From assembly GCA_030619365.1 (NCBI GenBank), contig JAUXBQ010000026.1, positions 1 to 16,440 on the forward strand: a stretch of DNA of 16,440 nucleotides. The letters run 5' to 3'. The notes beneath the pieces were generated by a model. That model did not search any database, had not been told where the DNA came from, and saw nothing but the letters and a program-made list of their open reading frames with translations. This document shows positions 6,659 to 13,785 of this stretch, piece by piece; within the stretch, counting starts at the first letter, position 1; every line of letters begins with the position of its first letter. The stretch is from a candidate division FCPU426 bacterium. GTDB taxonomy: Bacteria > Oederibacteriota > JAAXVQ01 > JAUVAV01. The translations under genes were made by a program, and so were the position numbers.

Positions 6659-8629
6659 ATGATCATTCTCGGCCGTGACATCTGCGGCAATCTCGGAGTC
6701 TCCTCGCGCAAGGAATGGCTGGAGACCAACGGGCTAGGCGGCTATGCCTGCGGAACCGTGGCCGGCATGCACACCCGCGGCTATCACTCCCTGCTGACCG
6801 TGGCGGTCGAGGTTCCCCTGCGGCGGGTGGTTATGCTCTCGCAGCTGGAAGAAACCCTGATCTGCGGGGGAAAAAAATTTCCCCTGTCCACCATTCAGTA
6901 CCGCAACGCCATCTCGCCGCGCGGATACCGGAACATCGAGGAATTCCGCCTGGACCATTTTCCGGTGTATACTTACCGCCTGGCCGACCTGCTGTTCGAA
7001 AAACAAATTTTCATGTCCCACGGCTTTCAACTGGTATGGATTACCTACCGCCTGCTGACCCCGTTGCCAGCCGGGCAAGAAGTCATCCTGGCCGTCCGCC
7101 CCCTGGTCAATTTCAGGGACCATCATCTCCGGACAAAGGAACAGCGGTTTTTCAGCACCCACCATGACCTGGAAAAGAAAGTCATCCGCCTTATACCGGA
7201 TCGGAAGCTTCCGCCCTTGAACATTTATCACGACGCCCAGAGCTATGAGCACTCCGCCCAGTGGTACCACGAACTCTTTTACCGCGAAGAGAAAATTCGG
7301 CGTTTGCAATGCGAGGAAGACCTGTACTCGCCCGGGATCATCAACTTCACCTTTAATGATCAAAGACAGACGCATTTCGTGGCCGCCACCACCGACGTTC
7401 TGAATAATCCCGATCCAGAGGAGGCGGCGAACGCGGAACGGATCCGGCGGCAAGAACTGACCGAGATCGTGCCTCCAGAGGACGAGTTTGGCCGGCGGCT
7501 GGCCCAGGCGGCGGACCAGTTCCTGGTGCGGCGGGGCAAGGGATTGAGCGTGATGGCCGGGTATCCCTGGCTGCCGGATAGCGGCCGTGAGGCCATGATG
7601 GCCCTGACGGGGCTTACCCTGAGCCTGAAACGCCACGGTGAAGCCAAAACCCTGTTGCGAACCTTCATGACGTTTTGCAGCGAGGGCATGCTGCCGAACT
7701 ATTTTACCGAGGTGGATTCCAAACCGTTCTACAATAGCGTGGATGCCGCGTTCTGGTTTTTCATCGCCATTCACCGGTATCTGGAAGCGACCGGGGACGA
7801 GACGTTCGTCCGGCAGGAACTGTGGGAAACCATGCAGGAGATCATCGAGCACTACATTCTCGGCACGCGGTACAACGTACGCATGGCCGAGGACGGCCTG
7901 ATTGACATTCCGGAGGAAGGGGCGCAACTGACCTGGATGGACGCCCAGGTCGGGGACTGGGTGGTGACGCCGCGGGCCGGCAAACCGATCGAGGTCAATG
8001 CCTTATGGTACAACGCCCTGTGCATCATACGGGACCTGGCGGAAAAATTCGGCGAAGTCCCCCTGCAAAAACGCTACGCCGAACTAGCGAAGAAATGCCG
8101 GCAAGGCTTTCAAAAATTGTTCTGGGACGAACAGGGCGGGTATTTCTTCGACCGGGTCGAGGAACACCACCAGGACCCGACACTCAGGCCCAATCAGTTG
8201 ATCGCTCTGGCATTGCCCCATGAGCTCATTGGGAAGGAGCAGGCTAAAAAAGTCCTGAATTACGTGGAGCAGGAATTGTATACCACCTTCGGATTCCGGA
8301 CCCTTAATCCAGGGCATGACGAATACAAGGGGAATTATGAGGGCGATCTCCTGAGCCGGGAAGGCGCGGCCTTTCAGGGGACGGTGTGGCCCTGGCTGCT
8401 CGGACCGTACGCCGACGCCCTGCGCCGCGTGTTTGGCGCCACGTCTCAGGTCCGGGAAAAAATTCGCCGTCTGATCAAGCCTTTTGAAGCCCACCAGGTG
8501 GAAGCCGGTCTAGGCAGCGTCTCGGAAATGTTTGACGGCGATCCGCCTCATCATGCGCGGGGGTGTTTCTCGCGCTCACTTAATGTCGCGGAAATCCTGC
8601 GCCTCCATTTGGAAACCAAGAAGTCCTGA
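6659..8629 (+). CDS. Glycogen debranching enzyme (amylo-alpha-1,6-glucosidase type)
   Basis: A 656-residue cytoplasmic enzyme of the archaeal/bacterial short debranching family. The N-terminal glycogen-debranching N domain (about 1-220) opens with EWLETNGLGGYACGTVAGMH and a TRGYHSLL motif. The C-terminal (alpha/alpha)6-barrel glucosidase domain (about 270-650) contains WLPDSGREAMMAL (D307, R310, E311), VDAAFWFF, and TWMDAQVGDWVVTPR with E445 in IEVNALWYNAL. W426 and D428 fall in the conserved catalytic surface. Role: removal of alpha-1,6 branch stubs during glycogen or alpha-glucan breakdown. The start ATG directly abuts the upstream TAA (TAAATG), and its ribosome site GGGAGG lies inside the upstream gene. 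No other glycogen gene is in the window. The common RYHGLL motif reads GYHSLL here, a mild variation. The gene is complete, with no frameshift. Confidence 0.94.
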   Translation: MIILGRDICGNLGVSSRKEWLETNGLGGYACGTVAGMHTRGYHSLLTVAVEVPLRRVVMLSQLEETLICGGKKFPLSTIQYRNAISPRGYRNIEEFRLDHFPVYTYRLADLLFEKQIFMSHGFQLVWITYRLLTPLPAGQEVILAVRPLVNFRDHHLRTKEQRFFSTHHDLEKKVIRLIPDRKLPPLNIYHDAQSYEHSAQWYHELFYREEKIRRLQCEEDLYSPGIINFTFNDQRQTHFVAATTDVLNNPDPEEAANAERIRRQELTEIVPPEDEFGRRLAQAADQFLVRRGKGLSVMAGYPWLPDSGREAMMALTGLTLSLKRHGEAKTLLRTFMTFCSEGMLPNYFTEVDSKPFYNSVDAAFWFFIAIHRYLEATGDETFVRQELWETMQEIIEHYILGTRYNVRMAEDGLIDIPEEGAQLTWMDAQVGDWVVTPRAGKPIEVNALWYNALCIIRDLAEKFGEVPLQKRYAELAKKCRQGFQKLFWDEQGGYFFDRVEEHHQDPTLRPNQLIALALPHELIGKEQAKKVLNYVEQELYTTFGFRTLNPGHDEYKGNYEGDLLSREGAAFQGTVWPWLLGPYADALRRVFGATSQVREKIRRLIKPFEAHQVEAGLGSVSEMFDGDPPHHARGCFSRSLNVAEILRLHLETKKS

Positions 8630-8673
8630 CTGTCAGGGAAGGCAAATCCTGAATTCGAATATCTAATTACTGG

Positions 8674-8736
8674 ATTCCGGTCCAGCATGCGCTGGATCTT
8701 CGGCTTTCTTGCCCGGCGGATGCCGGGCGCCGGAAT
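8674..8736. repeat. Three-way palindromic repeat
   Basis: ATTCCGG (8674-8680) pairs with CCGGAAT (8730-8736). Between them are TCCAGC-ATGC-GCTGGA (8681-8696) and GCCCGGC-GGAT-GCCGGGC (8711-8728). The cloverleaf-like fold lacks tRNA features such as a T-loop or CCA end. Confidence 0.7.
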
Positions 8737-8758
8737 GACATGCTTTTTAAAGATCGTC

Positions 8759-8778
8759 ACCCCGGTGAAAACCGGGGT
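8759..8778. repeat. GAAA-tetraloop hairpin
   Basis: An exact 8-bp stem, ACCCCGGT with ACCGGGGT, closes a GAAA loop (8767-8770), which is a stable GNRA fold in RNA read from the plus strand. Similar arms are common in dispersed intergenic repeats of environmental bacteria. Confidence 0.65.
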
Positions 8779-8947
8779 CCAGGACAATTTGGAAACCCTG
8801 ACAACAGGAATTTAAATTCGAAACCGGAATTTTGCTAATTTTGACAACTTGTCCGGCGCATGCCGGATTTGAATTTGGATATTGTTTCGGATTTAGATAT
8901 TCGAATTTAGAATTTCCCGAGCGGGAGGGAACTGGATTGCTCGGGCG

Positions 8948-9268
8948 TTACATGAATTGCGAAATGTCCATGAAAAGTTCGTGAAATGCCACGCCAGCCA
9001 CAAAAACCATGCGGGGCATCTCTTCAGCTTGGTTCCAGACGACTTTTCCCTCGCAATGATAGACCTTGCCCTTTTGGGGATCGGTTACGGCCAATTCGAT
9101 GTTCATCGGGGTGCCGACCGGAATGCTTTCATCTACCTCCAGCTTCACGCCGCCGGCCGATAAATCCCGGCACTTGGCGGACTTGCTTTCCTGGCCCTCG
9201 AGCTTATACGTGACGAGAAACTGACCGACGATTCTGCGGAAGTTCCTGCGATTTTCTTTTTCAGTCAT
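8948..9268 (-). CDS. Single-domain PilZ protein, cyclic-di-GMP receptor
   Basis: A 106-residue protein made almost entirely of one PilZ domain. Both ligand motifs are present: an N-terminal RxxxR (R7/R8 to R11/R12 in NRRNFRR) and DLSAGG with D35, S37 and G40, matching (D/N)xSxxG. PilZ proteins bind a cyclic-di-GMP dimer and pass the signal to motility, secretion or polysaccharide machinery. Stand-alone domains usually act by binding a partner. The ATG at 9268 begins MTEKENRR. A TTG at 9325 in frame would add 19 residues unlike the family and is not preferred, though the ribosome site of the ATG (a G-run about ten bases upstream) is not strong. The gene is monocistronic, convergent with the debranching gene and divergent from the nuclease locus. 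The target is unknown. Confidence 0.9.
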   Translation of the reverse strand: MTEKENRRNFRRIVGQFLVTYKLEGQESKSAKCRDLSAGGVKLEVDESIPVGTPMNIELAVTDPQKGKVYHCEGKVVWNQAEEMPRMVFVAGVAFHELFMDISQFM

Positions 9269-9419
9269 GTGCTTCGCACCCCCGGTCGTGGCAATGTCCC
9301 GTACCCTGGTGCTACGGACTGCCAAATCAAAATGATCTCAATTGTATTCCCAGGTCCTTTGTTTTGACAACAGAAAAGTTTGGAAAATTACGGAACCCGC
9401 CTGACAAAAAAAATACCAT

Positions 9420-9447
9420 TTGCCAAAGTATCCATGTAAAATATATT
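9420..9447 (+). promoter_or_regulatory. Sigma-70-like promoter upstream of the nuclease locus
   Basis: TTGCCA (9420-9425, five of six matches) and TATATT (9442-9447, five of six) are 16 bases apart. Transcription would start near 9454 and run first into the two hairpins at 9459-9484 and 9501-9528. Confidence 0.5.
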
Positions 9448-9500
9448 AGGCTTCCGTTGATTCGACCATTTGTCAATTCGAATCATAGAGCAGTAGACCC

Positions 9501-9533
9501 CATTTGAGCTTTTTCTCCTGCTCAAATGTTTTT
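9501..9533 (+). terminator. Intrinsic terminator-like hairpin in the leader
   Basis: CATTTGAGC (9501-9509) pairs perfectly with GCTCAAATG (9520-9528), with a ten-base loop, and is followed by TTTTT (9529-9533). On the plus strand no gene precedes it, so it would either end a short RNA of about 80 bases from the promoter at 9420 or serve as an attenuator ahead of the genes at 9614 and 9837. Confidence 0.5.
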
Positions 9534-9613
9534 CTGCTCAATGCTCTGCCCTGCACAATCTATGCGGGGCAGGGGCGAGGGTCACCTGAATACCCTGCAC
9601 GAAAGTAGCGGGG

Positions 9614-9829
9614 ATGATTATTTGGCTCAGTTCCCAGTTGTGGATTATTTACATCACCGCGCTTATCAAGGCAATGGTTCTCTTGACGGTGTGCTGGTTC
9701 CTGGGGTCGGCGCTCTGGCTGGCCGCCGGGCTGGCGCTCCTGGTCCTGGCAGCTCAAATCCTGGCCGCCATTCTTGCCCTGCGGGCCACCCCCACCGGCT
9801 CATACCGGAAGTTTCGACACAAGGGATGA
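9614..9829 (+). CDS. Small two-helix membrane protein, unknown function
   Basis: Not recognised as a family. The predicted 71-residue product has two hydrophobic segments (about 4-29 and 32-58) and ends in a short basic tail (SYRKFRHKG), which by the positive-inside rule would lie in the cytoplasm. No cysteine pair, signal peptidase site or catalytic motif is seen. The stop lies seven bases before the nuclease ATG, so the two are likely co-translated. The ribosome site is weak (GCGGGG immediately upstream). Support is therefore its position, hydrophobic pattern and spacing rather than homology, and it could be a chance reading frame. Confidence 0.5.
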   Translation: MIIWLSSQLWIIYITALIKAMVLLTVCWFLGSALWLAAGLALLVLAAQILAAILALRATPTGSYRKFRHKG

Positions 9830-9836
9830 GGGTCGC

Positions 9837-11318
9837 ATGAAACTCTTGGGTTCGGATTTCTACACCCTGTATCAGCCGTATCGGTGCGAACTGCGGGTGT
9901 ATTTAAAGAAGACCGGGCAAGCGGAGGCGCCTCCCGGTCCCTACGTGGAAATCCTGCGCCGGTTGGGAGAACGCCACGAGGCCGCGCGGCTGAACGCGTT
10001 TCCGGAGCTGGTTAACCTTAGCATTTATCCTTGGACAAAGCGCCCGGAGCGGACCCAAGAGGCCATCCGAGAGCGGGCGCCGGTTCTTTATCATCCGCTC
10101 TTTCACCACTCCGCCTGTCTGGGATCTCAAACCGTCGAGCTCTGGGGTGAACCCGACTTGTTGCTGTGGCGCGGCGGCGGATACGTGATTCAGGATATGA
10201 AAATTTCCCGCCGGATCAATGAAAAAGACCACCCGGAAACGCTGCGCCAGCTGGGCTTGTACGGCTGGCTGTTGGAAAAGACCGTCGGACAAGCGCCTGC
10301 GGGATTAGAGGTGTATACCGGCTCCGGCGAGGAAATTGAAATTCCCTACGACGGGGGGCGCGCGGCCTTCGAGGCTCTGGAAACCATCCAGGCCGTCTGG
10401 CGACTGTCGCGCGAACCTTACAGCCCGGTGGGCTGGACCAAATGCGGACAGTGCGGATTCCGGCCGTATTGCTGGACGCGGGCGGAAAAAGAGCGCCAGG
10501 TCGCGCTGGTGGCCGGCATTGACCGGGGCTTGGCGCAAACCCTGCACGCCGGAAACGTGCGCACGGTCCGGCAATTGCTCGAACAATACAATGAAACCAC
10601 CCTGGCCGCGGTCAAACGACCGCACGGGACCACCCTGCGCAAGGTGGGACGTCTCGCGCCGGACATCCTGCGCCAGGCCCGGGCCCAGGACAGCGGAAAT
10701 GAAATATTGCTGGCCCCGCCGGAGATGCCCGCCAGCCCCAACCTGGTCATGTTCGACCTGGAGGGACTGCCGCCGCAACTGGATGAGACGCAAAAAATTT
10801 ATTTATGGGGCCTGCAGGTTTTTGGAGAGCGGCCCGGGGCTTTTCAACCCGGGCTGGCGGGCTTCGGGCCGGAAGGGGACGAAGCCGGCTGGCGGGCGTT
10901 CCTGCGGCAGGCCGAAGCGATTTTTTCGGAATACGGAGACATTCCCTTCGTGCATTGGCATCACTATGAACGCACCAACCTGTCCAGGTATATGCAACGC
11001 TACGGAGATCCGGAAGGTATTGCGGCCCGGGTTCTGGAAAACCTCTGCGACTTGCTGGTGGTCACAAAAAAATCCCTGGTCCTGCCGCTGCCCAGCTACA
11101 GCTTGAAAGTCGTGGAGCGGTACGTTGGCTTTCAGCGCCGCATGGATGAATACGGTGGTGACTGGTCCATGGCGAAGTACATCGAGGCGGTTGAAACCGA
11201 GGATTCCCAAAAACGGGAAGAGAACATGGCGTCAATATTAAAATACAACCAGGAAGATTTAGCGGCCACGTGGGCGGTTTATTTATGGCTAAAGGCAAAA
11301 GTCCCGGCCGGCGCTTAG
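9837..11318 (+). CDS. TM0106-type RecB-like nuclease fused to an RNase H-like exonuclease domain
   Basis: 493 residues in two nuclease-like halves. The N-terminal half looks like a Cas4/AddB-type PD-(D/E)XK nuclease. GEPDLLL gives D107, and QDMK gives D120 and K122. Four cysteines fit an iron-sulfur cluster: C17 near the start, then C203-x2-C206-x5-C212. A helix-hairpin-helix-like stretch follows (about 225-280). The C-terminal half resembles the YprB-type RNase H fold: FDLEG (D307, E309), VHWHHYE near 375-385, and YNQEDLAAT (Y470, D474). The architecture matches the TM0106 family of putative RecB-like nucleases as I know it. The biological role of that family is not established; DNA repair or processing is inferred. 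Start ATG at 9837 with GAGGG just upstream. An upstream in-frame ATG at 9774 would overlap the small membrane gene and has no family support. Confidence 0.88.
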   Translation: MKLLGSDFYTLYQPYRCELRVYLKKTGQAEAPPGPYVEILRRLGERHEAARLNAFPELVNLSIYPWTKRPERTQEAIRERAPVLYHPLFHHSACLGSQTVELWGEPDLLLWRGGGYVIQDMKISRRINEKDHPETLRQLGLYGWLLEKTVGQAPAGLEVYTGSGEEIEIPYDGGRAAFEALETIQAVWRLSREPYSPVGWTKCGQCGFRPYCWTRAEKERQVALVAGIDRGLAQTLHAGNVRTVRQLLEQYNETTLAAVKRPHGTTLRKVGRLAPDILRQARAQDSGNEILLAPPEMPASPNLVMFDLEGLPPQLDETQKIYLWGLQVFGERPGAFQPGLAGFGPEGDEAGWRAFLRQAEAIFSEYGDIPFVHWHHYERTNLSRYMQRYGDPEGIAARVLENLCDLLVVTKKSLVLPLPSYSLKVVERYVGFQRRMDEYGGDWSMAKYIEAVETEDSQKREENMASILKYNQEDLAATWAVYLWLKAKVPAGA

Positions 11319-11350
11319 GGGCGTTCCCGCGTAACCGGGGTCGCCGGGCT
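11319..11350. other. Convergent gap
   Basis: Only 32 bases separate the stop codons of the nuclease and the bactofilin-like gene. No clear bidirectional terminator is visible, so opposing transcripts may overlap at their 3' ends. Confidence 0.5.
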
Positions 11351-12199
11351 CTACGCTTTCGGCTTGGACGGGCGATTCCGGCTGGAGCCCAGCCACGGCT
11401 TGTTGGTGCCGAAGCGGGTGAGCAGGATGGCTCCGAGTCCGGGCAGAATGGCGATGAAGTACAACATGCCGCCGATGAAGGGGACAAAGTGAATGAATTT
11501 CAGAACGATCAGCCCAACCACTACCGCCATGATTGGGGAAAAGTGGCTCGAGATCTTGTGTCCCACCAAGTACGACATACTGGCAATGCCGAACCAGCTG
11601 ACCACCAGGAGAAAAATGGACAAGGCCAAGGCGATCGGCAGGCCGAAAAGCGTAATGGCAAATCCAACCGCCAGAGGAATGAGTAAGGCGATCGCGAGGA
11701 CCCCCACCAACGTGGATTTGACCAGGTCCGAAGAAGCCTCTTCAGCCGCGTAGCGAATCTGGTTGGGCCACATAAACACCATGAACACCGACAAGAGCAA
11801 TAAGATAACGGCCGAAATGATCTTATATAAAAAACTCAGAAGCATGACCTTGGCCAAAGAGAAGAACGGCAGGGACTTCCAGCTGATTTTTCCGCCGATC
11901 TCGACTTTGGAGCCTAAAATCATGGCGCCGGGACGGGCGGTTATTTCCCCCCCCAGGCAAATAATGTCGCCTCCCACATACGCGCCGTTGCGGGTGGTCA
12001 CCTTGCCCCTGATCACGAGGATATTGCCCAGGACTCGTCCCCTGATAAGGGCGGAGCCGTTTATCACGATGACATCCTGAAACTCAGTCCCGGCCTTTAC
12101 CACCGCGTTCTCGCTGATCCGTATCAGACTGTCCGCCTGGGCCGTGCCCGCGAACAGGCTGAATCCCAGGGTCAGCAGAAATAAGCTTCGTTTGCTCAT
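11351..12199 (-). CDS. Exported bactofilin-like beta-repeat protein with C-terminal membrane helices
   Basis: 282 residues. A signal peptide is likely at 1-22 (SKR, hydrophobic core, then a TAQA-type cleavage site before DS). Residues 23-105 are short beta-helix-like repeats in which V/I-rich strands alternate with GG and GNI turns, as in polymer-forming bactofilin-type proteins (for example GNILVIRGKV and GGDIICLGGEI). Residues 115-265 hold about four hydrophobic helices, and the tail is basic (SSRNRPSKPKA). Membrane-anchored proteins with this layout are usually annotated as polymer-forming cytoskeletal or hypothetical. A scaffolding role at the envelope is inference. The start ATG has an A/G-rich ribosome site upstream (AAGGCGGAAAG). 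It is alone on the minus strand, back to back with der. Confidence 0.75.
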   Translation of the reverse strand: MSKRSLFLLTLGFSLFAGTAQADSLIRISENAVVKAGTEFQDVIVINGSALIRGRVLGNILVIRGKVTTRNGAYVGGDIICLGGEITARPGAMILGSKVEIGGKISWKSLPFFSLAKVMLLSFLYKIISAVILLLLSVFMVFMWPNQIRYAAEEASSDLVKSTLVGVLAIALLIPLAVGFAITLFGLPIALALSIFLLVVSWFGIASMSYLVGHKISSHFSPIMAVVVGLIVLKFIHFVPFIGGMLYFIAILPGLGAILLTRFGTNKPWLGSSRNRPSKPKA

Positions 12200-12362
12200 G
12201 TTCTTTCCGCCTTTATATAAGGTATGCTTCCTGGACAGGCAGGCGCCTGACTTCTTATCTTCTCATCCGTGTTTCAGTTTAGGCAAGTTTAAAAAATTGA
12301 AGAAAAGCAATGCGCTAAAGAAAAAAACGAAAAAAAGATTCTCGCCGGGGAAGAAACCGGTA

Positions 12363-12368
12363 TATAAT
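12363..12368 (+). promoter_or_regulatory. Candidate -10 box for the der operon
   Basis: TATAAT lies 85 bases before the der start codon, but no good -35 box stands 16-18 bases upstream. A purine-rich run (12314-12338) precedes it. A promoter is expected in this divergent gap, but this assignment is tentative. Confidence 0.35.
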
Positions 12369-12453
12369 TCTTGGTTTTAAACACCTTAATGTCCCCCCTG
12401 CCGGGCGGGAGCGTGTTCGGATCCGCGAGAACGTGCCAAAGGAATGAGGTTTT

Positions 12454-13785
12454 ATGCGCAGGAAAGTCGTAGCCATCGTGGGACGGCCCAACGTGGGGAA
12501 GTCCGCGCTATTTAATCGCATTGTGGGCAAGGCCCGCGCCATAGTCGATGAATATGCCGGTCTGACCCGGGACCGGAATTACGACATTGCCCGTTGGCTG
12601 GACCGGGAGTTTCTGCTGGTGGATACGGGCGGATTTGAACTCGCGAACGAGCATCAGATCATGAGCCAAATCAGGCAGCAAACCGAACTGGCCATGGAGG
12701 AAGCGGATGTGATTCTCGTGGTTGTGGACGGCCGCACACCCCTGGACCGGGCGGACCGGGAACTGGCCCGCCGGCTGCGCGGCACCGACAAACCGGTCCT
12801 GGTGGTGGTGAACAAAATCGACAATGAAAAACTGGAAGCCCAGGTCCATGATTACTGGTCCCTGGGGCTGGGAGAGCCGCACGGCGTTTCCGCGCTGCAT
12901 GGACGCAGCGTGGATGAGCTGTTGGACGTTTTGAACGAACATATCCCGCCCACCCTCCCGGATTCCGATGAGAAAGACGATTTGAATATCAAACTGGCCA
13001 TCGTGGGACGACCCAATGCCGGTAAATCATCCCTGGTCAACCGCATTCTGGGCGAGGAGCGGGTGGTCGTGGACGCTGAGCCGGGAACCACCCGGGACAC
13101 GGTTTCCTCGTTTTTTCATTACCGGAAGCGGGCGTTCCAAATCCTGGACACCGCGGGCCTGCGGGCCAAGAAGAAGATCGGCGCCACGATCGAGCGCTAC
13201 GCGGTAGTACGCGCCCTGCGGACTATCGAAGAGACACACGTGGCCGTGCTCATGCTGGACGCCAGCCAGCCCCTGACCGAGCAGGATGAGCGCATCGCGG
13301 GCTATATTCACGAGAGCGGGCGGGCCTGCATCCTGGCCGTGAACAAATGGGACCTGATTGAAAAGGACAACCAGACCACGGACCTTTACATTAAAGTGCT
13401 CCGAAAACGCCTGGCGTTCATGGAGTACGCCCCAATCGTCACCTTGTCGGCCAAGACCGGTCAGCGGGTGGACCGCCTGCTGGAACTGGCCCTGTACGTG
13501 AATGAACAACACGTCATGCGGATTAAAACCAGCTTGCTAAATAAGACGCTTCAGGATATTATCCAGAAACACCCGGCGCCGACGCGCCGCGGCCGCGTGC
13601 TTAAAATCAAATACATCTCCCAAACGGGCGTGCGCCCACCCACGTTTGCCTTGTTCGTGAACGACGCCGCGCGTATGCACTTTGCTTATTTGCGTCATCT
13701 GAAAAACGGCCTGCGCAGCCGGTTTGGCCTGGAAGGCACGCCCCTGATTGTCATGCTGCGGGGCAGTAAGGAGAGTAAAAAGTGA
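12454..13785 (+). CDS. der: Ribosome assembly GTPase Der (EngA)
   Basis: 443 residues, normal for Der: two tandem GTPase domains and a C-terminal KH-like domain. First domain: G10-RPNVGKS-17, DTGGFE, and NKID at 120-123. Second domain: G185-RPNAGKS-192, PGTTRDT, DTAGLR, and NKWD at 297-300. The KH-like domain occupies about 355-440. Der binds 23S rRNA and is needed for 50S subunit maturation. The start ATG has AGGAATGAGG just upstream. It begins the operon: its TGA overlaps the GTG of plsY by four bases. It is complete, with all nucleotide-binding motifs intact in both domains. Confidence 0.98.
   Translation: MRRKVVAIVGRPNVGKSALFNRIVGKARAIVDEYAGLTRDRNYDIARWLDREFLLVDTGGFELANEHQIMSQIRQQTELAMEEADVILVVVDGRTPLDRADRELARRLRGTDKPVLVVVNKIDNEKLEAQVHDYWSLGLGEPHGVSALHGRSVDELLDVLNEHIPPTLPDSDEKDDLNIKLAIVGRPNAGKSSLVNRILGEERVVVDAEPGTTRDTVSSFFHYRKRAFQILDTAGLRAKKKIGATIERYAVVRALRTIEETHVAVLMLDASQPLTEQDERIAGYIHESGRACILAVNKWDLIEKDNQTTDLYIKVLRKRLAFMEYAPIVTLSAKTGQRVDRLLELALYVNEQHVMRIKTSLLNKTLQDIIQKHPAPTRRGRVLKIKYISQTGVRPPTFALFVNDAARMHFAYLRHLKNGLRSRFGLEGTPLIVMLRGSKESKK

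Larger units (their letters stand above)
8652..8907. mobile_element. MITE-like element with 15-bp terminal inverted repeats
   Basis: AATTCGAATATCTAA (8652-8666) recurs as its exact reverse complement at 8893-8907, bounding 256 bases with no gene. Inside lie an outer 7-bp stem (8674-8680 with 8730-8736) enclosing two hairpins (8681-8696 and 8711-8728), a stem with a GAAA tetraloop (8759-8766 with 8771-8778), and a further stem at 8852-8867. The block resembles GC-rich palindromic intergenic repeats whose arms read GGATTCCGG and CCGGAAT. I see no target-site duplication and no transposase. It may instead be several unrelated short repeats placed together. Confidence 0.45.
8630..8947. other. Gene-free stretch filled by a repeat element and hairpins
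   Basis: No real gene lies between the convergent debranching and PilZ genes. The stretch contains the inverted-repeat element at 8652-8907 and a final 7-bp stem (8916-8922 with 8939-8945) near the PilZ stop codon. None of the GC-rich stems is followed by a clean T run in either direction, so termination here is probably not classical. Confidence 0.7.
9269..9613. other. Structured divergent intergenic region
   Basis: 345 bases without a convincing gene. The left part should carry the PilZ promoter on the minus strand, which I cannot define. The right part has a plus-strand promoter (9420-9447), a dyad (GATTCGA 9459-9465 with TCGAATC 9478-9484), a terminator-like hairpin (9501-9533), and a further stem (9547-9554 with 9564-9571, one G-U pair) ahead of the small gene at 9614. 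Confidence 0.6.

Noticed and set aside
6734..7927. 397-codon minus-strand open frame opposite the debranching enzyme
   Set aside because: The plus-strand frame has clear catalytic motifs along this whole span, so this is a shadow frame.
8674..8736. tRNA-like cloverleaf
   Set aside because: The arms fold in three stems but lack an anticodon arm, T-loop consensus and the right length.
8759..8778. Terminator of the debranching operon
   Set aside because: The stem is strong, but no T run follows on the plus strand and it lies 130 bases past the stop within a repeat block.
8551..8787. Minus-strand open frame of 78 codons beginning MSWTPVFTGVT
   Set aside because: It is a translation of the palindromic repeat block. 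Peptides of this kind are a known source of false hypothetical proteins, and it overlaps the end of the debranching gene.
9269..9325. Longer PilZ protein from a TTG start
   Set aside because: The added 19 residues do not resemble PilZ proteins; the ATG at 9268 places the RxxxR motif at the usual distance from the N-terminus.
9837..11318. Cas4 of a CRISPR adaptation module
   Set aside because: The N-terminal half has a Cas4-like iron-sulfur nuclease layout, but the protein is twice as long with an RNase H-like half, and there is no cas1, cas2 or array.
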